Source: Saprospiraceae bacterium (GTDB taxonomy: Bacteria > Bacteroidota > Bacteroidia > Chitinophagales > Saprospiraceae). Taken from it: a stretch of 64,000 nt of DNA. The notes below the pieces were generated by a model, which worked only from the letters and a program-made list of their open reading frames with translations, had not been told where the DNA came from and did not search any database. Shown here piece after piece: positions 34,608-43,204 of this stretch (the first letter of the stretch is position 1; each line of letters begins with the position of its first letter). Both the position numbers and the translations under genes were made by a program. The DNA lies in contig JAIPBE010000002.1 of NCBI GenBank assembly GCA_021738725.1, positions 124,001 through 188,000 of the forward strand, written 5' to 3'.

Positions 34608-35939
34608 ATGCACCCTGAGACAGCTGCTGCACCCCCTGTGGCCACTCCCCTGAATGACCCCCGAACCATCAACGGATGGGCCCTGTTTGATTGGGCGAAT
34701 TCATCCTATGCACTGGTCATCTCATCTGCCATTTTTCCGGCCTATTATACAAGCGTCACTGATGACATGATCCAGTTGGGGACAACGAGTATCTCGAATA
34801 GCGCTCTCTATGCATATGCTTTGTCTCTATCTTATATCCTGATCGCCGTTTTGTCTCCGATCCTATCCGGGATAGCCGATGCTTCTGGTCGTAAAAAATT
34901 CTTTCTCAAGCTGTTCACAACCATAGGTGCACTGAGCTGTCTGACGCTGTACTTTTTCAGGGGTATGGGTCAACTTGATACGGGGATCATCGGCTTTATG
35001 GGGGCTACCATCGGTTTCACCGGGGCACTTGTTTTTTACAATGCCTATCTCCCGGAGATTGCTACTGAAGACCGTTTTGATAAAATTTCAGCGAAGGGAT
35101 TTGCATTCGGATATGTGGGAAGTGTGCTTCTTTTGGTCCTTAATCTCGCCGTCATCATGAATTATGAAGCCCTGGGCATTCCGAGCCAGGGAGTGGCCAC
35201 CCGACTGGCATTTGTCTCCGTTGGTGTCTGGTGGCTGGGCTTCGCTCAGGTCACCTTCCTGCGATTGCCCAAAGACAGAAATGGTCGATTTGAATCTCAA
35301 ACCTTGAAAAATGGCTTCCGGGAACTTCGAAAAGTCTGGCAACAACTGACCCACCTTCCCAATCTCAAGCGGTTTCTATTTGCTTTCTTTTTCTACAGCG
35401 CCGGCGTACAAACAGTCCTGTATCTAGCCGCAACATTTGCAGAAAAAGAGCTGCACTTTGAAACCACCAATCTGATCCTGCTCATCCTGGTCCTCCAGCT
35501 CGTGGCCATTGTAGGAGCCTATTTCTTTGCTTTCGTTTCAGGCAAGGTGGGGAATAAAAAGGCGCTCTTCATCATGCTATTCATCTGGATTCTGGTCTGC
35601 ATGACCGCATATTATACCTATAGTCAGAGCCAGTTCTATGTGATTGCGGCTTTTGTAGGTCTGGTCATGGGAGGCATCCAGGCCCTATCCAGATCCACCT
35701 ATTCAAAACTGGTACCTGCGGATACTCCGGACCGTACCAGTTATTTCAGCTTCTATGATATCCTTGAAAAACTCGCCATTGTCGTAGGCACCTTCTCCTG
35801 GGGTGCGATCGAACAACTGACCGGTGGCATGCGCCCCTCTATATTGGCTTTGATCCTCTTTTTTCTGGTTGGCATGGTTTTGCTTTCTCGTGTAACCATC
35901 CAGCACGCCCAGCCAGAACAGCTATTGGTCAACCCTTAG
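34608..35939 (+). CDS. MFS transporter, UMF1 (Atg22-like) family
   Basis: 443 residues from the ATG at 34608; a GTG at 34593 would add five residues but overlaps the candidate -7 element. The signature INGWALFDWANSSYALVISSAIFPAYY near the start defines the UMF1 group, related to the vacuolar effluxer Atg22. Twelve membrane helices are expected, with SGIADASGRKKFF in the loop after TM2 and STYSKLVPADTPDRTSYFSFYDILEK in the second half. Substrate unknown, amino-acid export is a guess by family. Confidence 0.9.
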   Translation: MHPETAAAPPVATPLNDPRTINGWALFDWANSSYALVISSAIFPAYYTSVTDDMIQLGTTSISNSALYAYALSLSYILIAVLSPILSGIADASGRKKFFLKLFTTIGALSCLTLYFFRGMGQLDTGIIGFMGATIGFTGALVFYNAYLPEIATEDRFDKISAKGFAFGYVGSVLLLVLNLAVIMNYEALGIPSQGVATRLAFVSVGVWWLGFAQVTFLRLPKDRNGRFESQTLKNGFRELRKVWQQLTHLPNLKRFLFAFFFYSAGVQTVLYLAATFAEKELHFETTNLILLILVLQLVAIVGAYFFAFVSGKVGNKKALFIMLFIWILVCMTAYYTYSQSQFYVIAAFVGLVMGGIQALSRSTYSKLVPADTPDRTSYFSFYDILEKLAIVVGTFSWGAIEQLTGGMRPSILALILFFLVGMVLLSRVTIQHAQPEQLLVNP

Positions 35940-37423
35940 TCCACATACTCAAAACATCCCATGTCAGGCATGACCATATCACGGTCAACCCCATCCAGAT
36001 CCTGGCTCAGTGAAGGTATCGGGATGGCCATGCCTTCGACCACAGAAAGTGTATCCAGATGGAAATCATCCATGTTCAAATCACGAAAGAGCGGTTGACC
36101 GAAAGTGTAGTTCAAGCAATTCGTTGACTGATCAAAAAAATCTGGCCACTGGTCCATCTTCAGCAGATCTTTTACACGCACAAGACTATGTGTGAATTGA
36201 TAGGTAAATGCCCCGGGAGACCCAGCTGTACCATCAATCATCGTGATCTCATCCTGGTTGTTGCCCGTCAGGATACAATTCACAAAAGACATCGTCAAGG
36301 GCAGGACATATGCATCCGAACACAAGGGGTCAAGGCAGAAAACATTGCTGGCTGAAAGCGCTTCTGCTGTGTTCCCATAATTGGCAATCGTGCAATAACG
36401 GAACTGATGTGAACCACCCAGGGCAAGCTGAATACCATTCCGTCCAGAATTATGAATCAACACATTATCTGCCTCAATATCACCCGCATAGGAAACGAGC
36501 CCACTCCCTGAGGTCCAGCCGATCTCGGTATCAGCTATCTGGACACGGGCACTTGAATCTACATAGATTCCAGATATACTGTTGTGGATCACTGCATGTT
36601 TGAAAGAATGGCCTGTTGAACCAGGACCTAAACGGATCCCACCCCATTGACCCGGAAGGGTTGCAAATTCAGGTTCAAGGCGATCAGACCGAAATATCAC
36701 AGGTTTTTCTTTTGTACCCTCAACCCTGATCCGGCCATCCTTCAGGGTGTAGATCAACCCATCCGTATAGAATCCGTTTTCATTGGGTACGACCCCTCCA
36801 TGAAGATGAACCCTGGTGCCGGGCATCAACCGTAGCGTACAACTGTCGATCAATAGTACACCAAAAATGACGTAGGGTCGGGGATCATTCCAAATGATCT
36901 CCATATTGTCGCAGGACAAAAGAGCCAGACCTGTCGAATTGCTGTTGTTTGGAATATAGATCGCATTTTGTCCCCATGCCTCCAGAACAATTTGCTGCGT
37001 ATTCCCATTGGTAACCAGAGTAATAGCATCGCTTACCAGAAAAGGGCTGACCGATGTTGGTTGATCTGGATCGATGGTCACTTCCACAAATAGATAGATG
37101 CTGTCTTTGGGCAGAATTTCCACATCCTGGAAGGCCTCTCCCGAGATACCATCCACATTCATGCGAAAGAAAGGGGATGCACCATTCACAAATGCGATCG
37201 ATGAAATACGGACGATCTCAGATTTGGGATTGAATATTTTCACCAATCGAGTTGAAGAACCCTGGGTTGTAAATACGGTATCAAATCGCAGGGTATCTAC
37301 CGAAAAGGTAAGCGTTACATCTGAACCGTCATAAACGCCAGGTTCCTTGATACAAGCACTGAGCAACCCTACCAGGAGGCAGAAAACGAGAAAACGTTCT
37401 GATGAAAGAGTTCGGAGGTTCAT
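35936..37423 (-). CDS. Lipoprotein with right-handed beta-helix
   Basis: 495 residues from the ATG at 37423, giving a lipoprotein signal (LLSAC, Cys24). Longer frames to 37519 cross the gldN terminator and are rejected. The N-terminal third is an immunoglobulin-like sandwich (VDTLRFDTVFTTQGSS), followed by parallel beta-helix repeats (GSTGHSFKHAVIHNSISGIYVDSSARVQIADTEI read in parts) and a conserved end DLDGVDRDMVMPDMGCFEYVD. It probably sits on the outer membrane; function unknown, polysaccharide binding is typical of the fold. Confidence 0.82.
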   Translation of the reverse strand: MNLRTLSSERFLVFCLLVGLLSACIKEPGVYDGSDVTLTFSVDTLRFDTVFTTQGSSTRLVKIFNPKSEIVRISSIAFVNGASPFFRMNVDGISGEAFQDVEILPKDSIYLFVEVTIDPDQPTSVSPFLVSDAITLVTNGNTQQIVLEAWGQNAIYIPNNSNSTGLALLSCDNMEIIWNDPRPYVIFGVLLIDSCTLRLMPGTRVHLHGGVVPNENGFYTDGLIYTLKDGRIRVEGTKEKPVIFRSDRLEPEFATLPGQWGGIRLGPGSTGHSFKHAVIHNSISGIYVDSSARVQIADTEIGWTSGSGLVSYAGDIEADNVLIHNSGRNGIQLALGGSHQFRYCTIANYGNTAEALSASNVFCLDPLCSDAYVLPLTMSFVNCILTGNNQDEITMIDGTAGSPGAFTYQFTHSLVRVKDLLKMDQWPDFFDQSTNCLNYTFGQPLFRDLNMDDFHLDTLSVVEGMAIPIPSLSQDLDGVDRDMVMPDMGCFEYVD

Positions 37424-37482
37424 TGGACGAAGGTAAGAAGTCAATACAGCATTCCTGAAGAACCATTTGTAGGTACAGATAT

Positions 37483-37514
37483 AAAAAAAGGTCGGATGAT
37501 GACCATCCGACCTT
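37483..37514 (-). terminator. Terminator of the gldLMN unit
   Basis: Minus-strand hairpin of 11 perfect base pairs (37488-37498 with 37504-37514), 5-base loop, followed by a T-run (plus-strand A-run 37483-37487). It begins 24 bases after the gldN stop. Confidence 0.85.
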
Positions 37515-37537
37515 TTCATTCACTTATAGACTACCTA

Positions 37538-38401
37538 TTAGAATGACCAGAGGTCATGCTCGTAGTTAAAGATCTCTTGTTTGATCTTCTCCCCTTCCAT
37601 CAGGACATCAAGACCTGAATAGATGTCTTCAAGACGTCGATCCAGTACATTTCGCTCCTTGATCACATAACTGGAGAAAAAGCGCATTTCCATGATATCC
37701 TCCCAGGTTAACGGGCTGGCATCATTGCCGGCTCTGAATGCCTCATGCTGTGCCAGTGTATAGCGAGCATCGGGGTAATAGACCCAGAAAAGAGGAAGTT
37801 CGAAACGGAAGTTTCCGTTATCATCATAGCTGTTCATCAAAGGAGCGATACCCAGAATCCGAGAACGGACTTCTGACTTTTCCTTGTCGAAATACCACAC
37901 TTCCTTCAGTCTGAACCGTTTGACATCATCGGGGTTCAACTCGTTGTTGACGATTTGAACGATCTCCTCATACGTCTCAGGATCAAAGGTGATCACCGTA
38001 TCGATCTTACTCCCGATACCTGCCACCTCTTCAGGATGTAATGGGCGGGTAAACCTGTCATCCTCCGTGCTATAGACAGTGATCTCACCGTTGATAGCCG
38101 CATTCAGGATGATGGTAAAGAACCGCATATCCGGATTTATAAAAGGATGGTTCATCTTTTCACGTGTATCAATTACACGCCAGATGCGCTTTTCCCAATA
38201 ATAATCCGCCTCGCGAACAGGAGCATAAGGCAAAACCCTCTTCTCCGTAGTTAAGGTCTTTTCGACGACGCCATCCAAAGGTGTTTTAGGCGCTGGATCA
38301 CTAGATTCAGTGCGAATAACCTCTGGAGTCTGGGCAAACATCGCACCTCCTACCAGTAGAAGGACAAATACACCCAGGAATTGTTTGAACAGCAACTTCA
38401 T
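37538..38401 (-). CDS. gldN: Gliding motility protein GldN / PorN
   Basis: 287 residues with a signal peptide (1-23, ending AMFAQ). GldN with GldK forms the ring-like periplasmic structure of the type IX secretion machine linked to the outer membrane. Family features: YYWEKRIWRVIDTREKMNHPF and FDPETYEEIVQIVNNEL, plus the EVWYFDKEKSEVRSRILGIAP block. Last gene of gldLMN, 17 bases after gldM, with a terminator following. Confidence 0.95.
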   Translation of the reverse strand: MKLLFKQFLGVFVLLLVGGAMFAQTPEVIRTESSDPAPKTPLDGVVEKTLTTEKRVLPYAPVREADYYWEKRIWRVIDTREKMNHPFINPDMRFFTIILNAAINGEITVYSTEDDRFTRPLHPEEVAGIGSKIDTVITFDPETYEEIVQIVNNELNPDDVKRFRLKEVWYFDKEKSEVRSRILGIAPLMNSYDDNGNFRFELPLFWVYYPDARYTLAQHEAFRAGNDASPLTWEDIMEMRFFSSYVIKERNVLDRRLEDIYSGLDVLMEGEKIKQEIFNYEHDLWSF

Positions 38402-38418
38402 GCTAACGGACTTATTAA

Positions 38419-39969
38419 TTAGCGAATCTTAAATACCATTGAGTTGATCTTCCGACCTGCGGAGTCACCCGGACAACGGGCCTTCACATCGTCGAAATAG
38501 TATACATCACCAGGCTTCGCAGCTTTTACAAGGTTTTCAGCCTTGGTCTGGTAACGAGGACCTTCGTTCTCAGCAACGATCGGATCCTGACGTGGAGGTA
38601 CGCGAGTCAGGGTGAAACTCTGTACACGGCAAACCGCTTCAAAGTCAAAGTTATCCAGGAAGGCGCCTACACCTGCCTGTGCTTTGAACTCACCATTCCC
38701 CATCAGACCAGAACTTTCTCTTCCGAGACGAGCGACCGGATCAGGAATCCGCTTGACGCGGAATAATTTGGCATCCTTCAAACCGACATTTGGTGCAGAA
38801 ACATTGACCATACACTCATTTGTGGGTGTTTTCACTTCAACCATATAGTTGGCAGAACCAACTTTCTTGATCGTAGCACCTCCACCATTGACGGTCACGT
38901 TAATATCATTTGAAGACGCACCTGCTGCTGAAACAGAGATCGGGTTTTCTACACCAATGTAGAATACATTCATCTTATCAGCTGATACAGTAACGCTACG
39001 CTCACCCACTTCGTATTCGAAAGTCTTTTTATAAGACTTCACTTCTTTCGTCAGAGGGTTGGTCACTTGGATCTCTACGTTATATGATTTGGAGCCGATC
39101 TGTGATGTTCCGGTTTCGTAGATCGCTTTACCATCTTTCACAGGAAGGTTGGCTCCGTTGACCAGAATACGTGTATTATCTCCGGCTGAAGTGCTGAAAG
39201 CACTCAGGAAGACATCCGCCGTATAACGCTCACCCTTGATCACATATCCTTTAACAGCTGATACAACCGGTTCGAATGAATCGAACTTGATGTCTTCACC
39301 TGCTACTTTACCAAGGATAAAGTTCAGAGCAGTCGTAGAGGAGGCTCTTGCATCGTTCTGAAACTTGGTCAAAATGGGGAATACGGCCGCTACAGGCATT
39401 TGCTTGAAGTTGTATTCCGTCCAGTTTGGTTTGTCAGAACGCTTCACTGCCTCATCATCAATGGTTAGAGGCATAGACGATAATACGCCTGGATCATTCT
39501 CAACAAGCGTTTCTAGCTTGGCGCGAGTATCCCGGATCTTCTGTTCGAGGAGGAATCCTTTCCCCTTCTTTAGATCATCACCGACCAAAAGACGTGTGGT
39601 GACATCTTTATCTTTGATCCGCTTGGGTTTCGACGGATCTTTCTCGGAAGGCCCGCCAGCAGCTTCAAAGAGCTCCTTTTTCAGGTCTTCAACATAATTG
39701 TAGAATTCATCAGCGGTCGCCTTGACTTCTTTGGCTTGTGCAAGCCATTTGTCATTGACCTCATTCTTATACGCCTGAGCCTGCTTGTCGATGTTGGTCA
39801 ACAAGGTGCCATTGGTATTCTCAACGATGACGTTACTTTGAGCGATACCTTTATTCAGCGTAAAGAAGGCGTTCATAACTTCCGCGGAGATGTTCAGTGC
39901 CAACAGAGCTGTTAGCACCAGGTACATCAGGTTGATCATCAACTGCCGCGGTTCCTTTGGAATGGACAT
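38419..39969 (-). CDS. gldM: Gliding motility protein GldM / PorM
   Basis: 516 residues. One membrane helix near the N-terminus (LMINLMYLVLTALLALNISAEVMNAF, in parts) preceded by KEPRQ, a coiled-coil section with KKELFEAAGGPSEKDPSK, and several beta domains in the periplasm. GldM and GldL form the proton-driven rotary motor of type IX secretion and gliding. The conserved first helix motif LALNISAEVMNAF is present, as expected for an energised motor. Confidence 0.97.
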   Translation of the reverse strand: MSIPKEPRQLMINLMYLVLTALLALNISAEVMNAFFTLNKGIAQSNVIVENTNGTLLTNIDKQAQAYKNEVNDKWLAQAKEVKATADEFYNYVEDLKKELFEAAGGPSEKDPSKPKRIKDKDVTTRLLVGDDLKKGKGFLLEQKIRDTRAKLETLVENDPGVLSSMPLTIDDEAVKRSDKPNWTEYNFKQMPVAAVFPILTKFQNDARASSTTALNFILGKVAGEDIKFDSFEPVVSAVKGYVIKGERYTADVFLSAFSTSAGDNTRILVNGANLPVKDGKAIYETGTSQIGSKSYNVEIQVTNPLTKEVKSYKKTFEYEVGERSVTVSADKMNVFYIGVENPISVSAAGASSNDINVTVNGGGATIKKVGSANYMVEVKTPTNECMVNVSAPNVGLKDAKLFRVKRIPDPVARLGRESSGLMGNGEFKAQAGVGAFLDNFDFEAVCRVQSFTLTRVPPRQDPIVAENEGPRYQTKAENLVKAAKPGDVYYFDDVKARCPGDSAGRKINSMVFKIR

Positions 39970-40016
39970 AGAATTTCTGTTTGCTCGTTAAGTGAAAGGA
40001 ACGGTTTCCGACCGGC

Positions 40017-40610
40017 TTATTTGCCGATGTTGGACATGGCATTCAGCACATTTCCATAAACTGAATTGAGCGAACCGAGATTCTTGTTCAAAGCAGAAAG
40101 CTGTTCTTTGTAAGCCTTGGTATCTTCGAGTGAATCAGAAAGATTAGCCATCGCATCAGACATATTCTTGTAGAATCCGCCCATTGCTTTGATCTGATCT
40201 TTTGCACCCACGAAGTCTACTTCCTGCAAAGCCTTCAAAGCACCCAGGCTCTTCGACATAGATTGCAGTTCTGTAACCATACTACCCAACTGGCGCTCCA
40301 CAACTTCGCCATCCAAAGGATGTGCATCAGCCCCTTCTTCACCAGCAGTTAAGGGAGCAATTTTACTATTGTAGTTATCCAGACCTGGGTAGAGTTTTTC
40401 CCAGTAATAATCCTTTTCTGGACCGATAAGTCCCAGAAAGAGGAAGATAAATGCCTCTGTGAAGAGACCGATAATCAACATCTCACTGGCGCCTTCCCAG
40501 CTTTCCAGTTTGAATAGAGCGCCAAGCAGTACAACTGAGGCACCCACACCGATGATCAGGTTCTTAAGATATTTGAACCCGTTTGTTTTAATGACACTTT
40601 GCAAGCCCAT
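40017..40610 (-). CDS. gldL: Gliding motility protein GldL / PorL
   Basis: 197 residues. Two N-terminal membrane helices (about 17-35 and 45-62), the first with an acidic residue on the border (LGALFKLESWEGASEML) as required for proton coupling, then a cytoplasmic helical tail with several coiled-coil segments. It partners GldM in the inner-membrane motor. It is preceded by its own candidate promoter (40655-40685) and by the terminator that ends gldK. Confidence 0.95.
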   Translation of the reverse strand: MGLQSVIKTNGFKYLKNLIIGVGASVVLLGALFKLESWEGASEMLIIGLFTEAFIFLFLGLIGPEKDYYWEKLYPGLDNYNSKIAPLTAGEEGADAHPLDGEVVERQLGSMVTELQSMSKSLGALKALQEVDFVGAKDQIKAMGGFYKNMSDAMANLSDSLEDTKAYKEQLSALNKNLGSLNSVYGNVLNAMSNIGK

Positions 40611-40654
40611 TGTCTAAAGCATTTTTGTTTGGTTAAGCGAAACGTGTTTACTAT

Positions 40655-40685
40655 AAAAAGTAAAGTGAAAGCCAAAGTAGGTAAA
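40655..40685 (-). promoter_or_regulatory. Candidate promoter of gldLMN
   Basis: Minus strand: TTTA (40682-40685), 19-base spacer, TACTTTTT (40655-40662), a two-mismatch fit to TTTG-N19-TAnnTTTG. It lies between the gldK terminator and gldL, where a promoter is needed if the terminator works. The leader would be about 40 bases. Confidence 0.45.
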
Positions 40686-40717
40686 AGGAAACCTTATTAC
40701 CAAGGATTTCCCAGTAG

Positions 40718-40754
40718 AAAAAAACAGGTGGAAAGAAATGATCCTTTCCACCTG
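40718..40754 (-). terminator. Terminator between gldK and gldL
   Basis: Minus-strand hairpin with 11 perfect base pairs (40725-40735 with 40744-40754), 8-base loop and a following T-run (plus-strand A-run 40718-40724), starting 5 bases after the gldK stop. Confidence 0.85.
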
Positions 40755-40759
40755 AAATT

Positions 40760-42004
40760 TTAAAAATCGTTAATCGAACGCCCCAGGAACGTAAGGGCAC
40801 ACCGGAAACCGATATAGGATTTGGTGCTGTCCTGGAATTCCCAGTTGCGCGTTCCGGTCTCGAGGAAGAATCCAACATCCTTCCATGATCCTCCGCGAAT
40901 CACCTTCCGCTTGTCCGCTTCAGGATCATCAGCAGCTGCATCGTACTTGATGTCAGGGTTCAGATCATGATAAAAGGAGATCGCATTTTCGAAGAATGCA
41001 GTTTCTGTCCACTCACTGACATTACCGGACATATTGTACAGTCCGTAATCATTGGGGAAGTATGCATCACCACGGACGGTATACAATCCACCATCTTCGG
41101 GATAGTTGCCCCGACCAGGCTTGAAGTTGGCTAACAAACAACCCTTGGCATTGCGAAGGTACATGCCTCCCCAAGGGTATGGTGCCAGATCTTTTCCACC
41201 ACGAGCAGCGTATTCCCATTCGGTTTCTGTCGGCAATCGGAATTCTTCCGTGTTGACTTCACCCCGTTCTGCAGCGCGATACTGATTCCAGAGTTTCGTC
41301 CTCCAGAAAGAAAAGGCCTTCGCCATCTTCCAGTTCACACCGACCACTGGATAATCATCAAATGCTGGATGCCAGAAGTAATTTCGGGTATAAGGCTCAT
41401 TGTAGGAGTAAGCGAAATCACGGATCCATACCATGGTATCAGGATAGATCTTCACTTTGTCCTTCTTGATGAAAGATGTCCGTGCAGACTGGCCACGATC
41501 GGCAGCAGCTGCACGCCAATCCAGCCATTCATAGTCATATACCAGCTTGTCGACGTTCAATTCACGTTTACCCGCGAAACGATCATTTCCCTGATAGTAG
41601 ACATCCTGAACAGCTTCATCCTCCCAATCGATCTCATATTCCCAATCGATGCTTTGGCTGCCGTCCTCATTTTCGATGTACGCATCCATATAGGTCAATG
41701 CAACAGAATCGCGAACCCAATGAACAAATTGGCGATATTCATTATTGGTAATCTCCGTGTCGTCCATATAGAAACCGACGATGGAAATAGACTTTGGACG
41801 CTGGACGAAAGTCCGACTAATGTCCTCATCTCCTGAGCCAATGTGCAGAGTACCGGAAGGAACATATACCATCCCGTAAGGGTTAATCCCTTGCCAAGAC
41901 GGACGTTCCAACACGCCGACAAGCTGCCCACTTTCCTTAGAGCCACAAGCACTTATATATAATAAGATGCTGAGGGCAGCGAAAACTTTGATAAGTTTTT
42001 TCAT
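40760..42004 (-). CDS. gldK: Gliding motility lipoprotein GldK / PorK
   Basis: 414 residues from the ATG at 42004 (a GTG three codons earlier is in frame). Lipoprotein signal with ISAC, Cys20. The body is a formylglycine-generating-enzyme-like domain: YVPSGTLHIGS, FYMDDTEITNNEYRQFVHW, PTETEWEYAARGG, YNMSGNVSEWTE, VIRGGSW and YIGFRCAL. GldK forms the periplasmic ring with GldN at the outer membrane. A well-matched promoter lies upstream. Confidence 0.96.
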   Translation of the reverse strand: MKKLIKVFAALSILLYISACGSKESGQLVGVLERPSWQGINPYGMVYVPSGTLHIGSGDEDISRTFVQRPKSISIVGFYMDDTEITNNEYRQFVHWVRDSVALTYMDAYIENEDGSQSIDWEYEIDWEDEAVQDVYYQGNDRFAGKRELNVDKLVYDYEWLDWRAAAADRGQSARTSFIKKDKVKIYPDTMVWIRDFAYSYNEPYTRNYFWHPAFDDYPVVGVNWKMAKAFSFWRTKLWNQYRAAERGEVNTEEFRLPTETEWEYAARGGKDLAPYPWGGMYLRNAKGCLLANFKPGRGNYPEDGGLYTVRGDAYFPNDYGLYNMSGNVSEWTETAFFENAISFYHDLNPDIKYDAAADDPEADKRKVIRGGSWKDVGFFLETGTRNWEFQDSTKSYIGFRCALTFLGRSINDF

Positions 42005-42059
42005 GTCCTTCACCCGAATTTTCCTGGTATTGAATAGGTTGTTTCTTGAAAACAGGCTG

Positions 42060-42090
42060 TAAATATAGCCGGATTCAAATAGAATTCAAA
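42060..42090 (-). promoter_or_regulatory. Promoter of gldK
   Basis: Minus strand: TTTG (42087-42090), exactly 19 bases, then TATATTTA (42060-42067). This is the best two-part match to the Bacteroidota consensus in the window, with one mismatch. The leader would be about 50 bases. Confidence 0.62.
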
Positions 42091-42193
42091 AAAAGTTTAA
42101 ACAATGTAAACTTTATCATCACTAGGCAAACGAGACACCAGAATCCCTATTGCCTGTTAAGACGGATAAAGTTAATAAATCCTTAATCAATCG

Positions 42194-43204
42194 TCACAAA
42201 AATCTCGGATTGTAAATGATACCCGGAAGTTTTCCCTTGTTGATACCCGTTGGGATCCGATACTGGATCATTAGTTCAAAGCTACCATTGTGGGTCTGCT
42301 TCAATGGTGACAACCCGGATTCGTATGCATACATGAACAAAAACCGGTCCGAAACATGCACCCCTGCCGTTAACAAAATGGCATCTTGCGTATGATTACT
42401 CCATCCCCGATAGCCCCCCCCGAGGATAAAGCGTTCCCGCCATGTAAGATAACATTGAGTGGTCGCCTGAACTTGTGATAGATCTGACATCCATACGGTC
42501 GTCGGCATGATCGCCAGGTCACCAATCGCCGTCTGCCACGATGCATGCAGCATCACATGAGGCTGGATCTGCAGAGCCGTCTTGACATCAGAGCCCGTAA
42601 AGGACAACTTCCCGCCCTGCGCATAACGAAAGGAAGACCCCACAGTCCATTGTTGGTTACTCACCATGGCACCCGCATGAATTAATGGGCTGAGGGCATT
42701 GACCTGGCCTACTGGCAATTGACCGTCCTGGTGATCAATCCCCCCCCCATCCGGGTATTGACCGTCCGGCGTTCGGATACTGCTACCGTCCAATCCTGAT
42801 TGGAATAATCCGGCTGCAATACCTCCACTCAGGGTCCATTCACGACTGATCGGTAAATGATATGCATATAATATGGTAGCCTCAAGATTGCTCAAGAGCC
42901 CGATCTGATCCTGCAATAATGAAATCCCCAATCCTGACTGAATGGCTGGAAAGGGCATATGCGCACTGATATGATAACCGGAAGGGCTCCCCGGCAGCGC
43001 ATTCCACTGACGACGGGCAGCACCATTAAAGATCAGGTCCTCCCCTGCCCCGGTTGCTGCCGGATTCATTTCGGTAAGACTCCAGGAGGTCAGAGCAAAT
43101 TGAGGTAATTGCTGACCAAACCCCACTGTCAACTGAATGATCAGGAACAGGCTGGTCAAAAGGAGCGTTAACGGAAAATGACAGATACGCATCACATTCT
43201 TCAT
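42194..43204 (-). CDS. PorP/SprF-like outer-membrane protein with G-tracts
   Basis: 336 residues from the ATG at 43204, which overlaps the stop of the upstream thioredoxin-domain gene (ATGA). Signal peptide to about FGQQ (residue 32). Then [18 protein letters not shown], the family asparagine-proline motif, and barrel strands ending in YNPRFL. On the coding strand it has a run of nine G at 42740-42748 (codons for GGG near residue 153) and eight G at 42414-42421 (near 262). It is next to gldK and may belong to the same secretion function. Confidence 0.83.
   Translation of the reverse strand: MKNVMRICHFPLTLLLTSLFLIIQLTVGFGQQLPQFALTSWSLTEMNPAATGAGEDLIFNGAARRQWNALPGSPSGYHISAHMPFPAIQSGLGISLLQDQIGLLSNLEATILYAYHLPISREWTLSGGIAAGLFQSGLDGSSIRTPDGQYPDGGGIDHQDGQLPVGQVNALSPLIHAGAMVSNQQWTVGSSFRYAQGGKLSFTGSDVKTALQIQPHVMLHASWQTAIGDLAIMPTTVWMSDLSQVQATTQCYLTWRERFILGGGYRGWSNHTQDAILLTAGVHVSDRFLFMYAYESGLSPLKQTHNGSFELMIQYRIPTGINKGKLPGIIYNPRFL
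42414..42421 (-). repeat. Eight-G homopolymer in the PorP/SprF-like gene
   Basis: The coding strand reads eight consecutive G residues, encoding part of LGGGYRG. Homopolymers of this length can slip during replication and shift the frame. Confidence 0.8.
42740..42748 (-). repeat. Nine-G homopolymer in the PorP/SprF-like gene
   Basis: Nine consecutive G residues on the coding strand encode three glycines in DGGGID. This is the longest G-run I noticed in the window, and a one-base change would truncate the barrel about halfway. Confidence 0.85.

Noticed and set aside
37424-37519. Longer N-terminus for the beta-helix lipoprotein
   Set aside because: It would be encoded by the gldN terminator; the lipoprotein signal begins at 37423.
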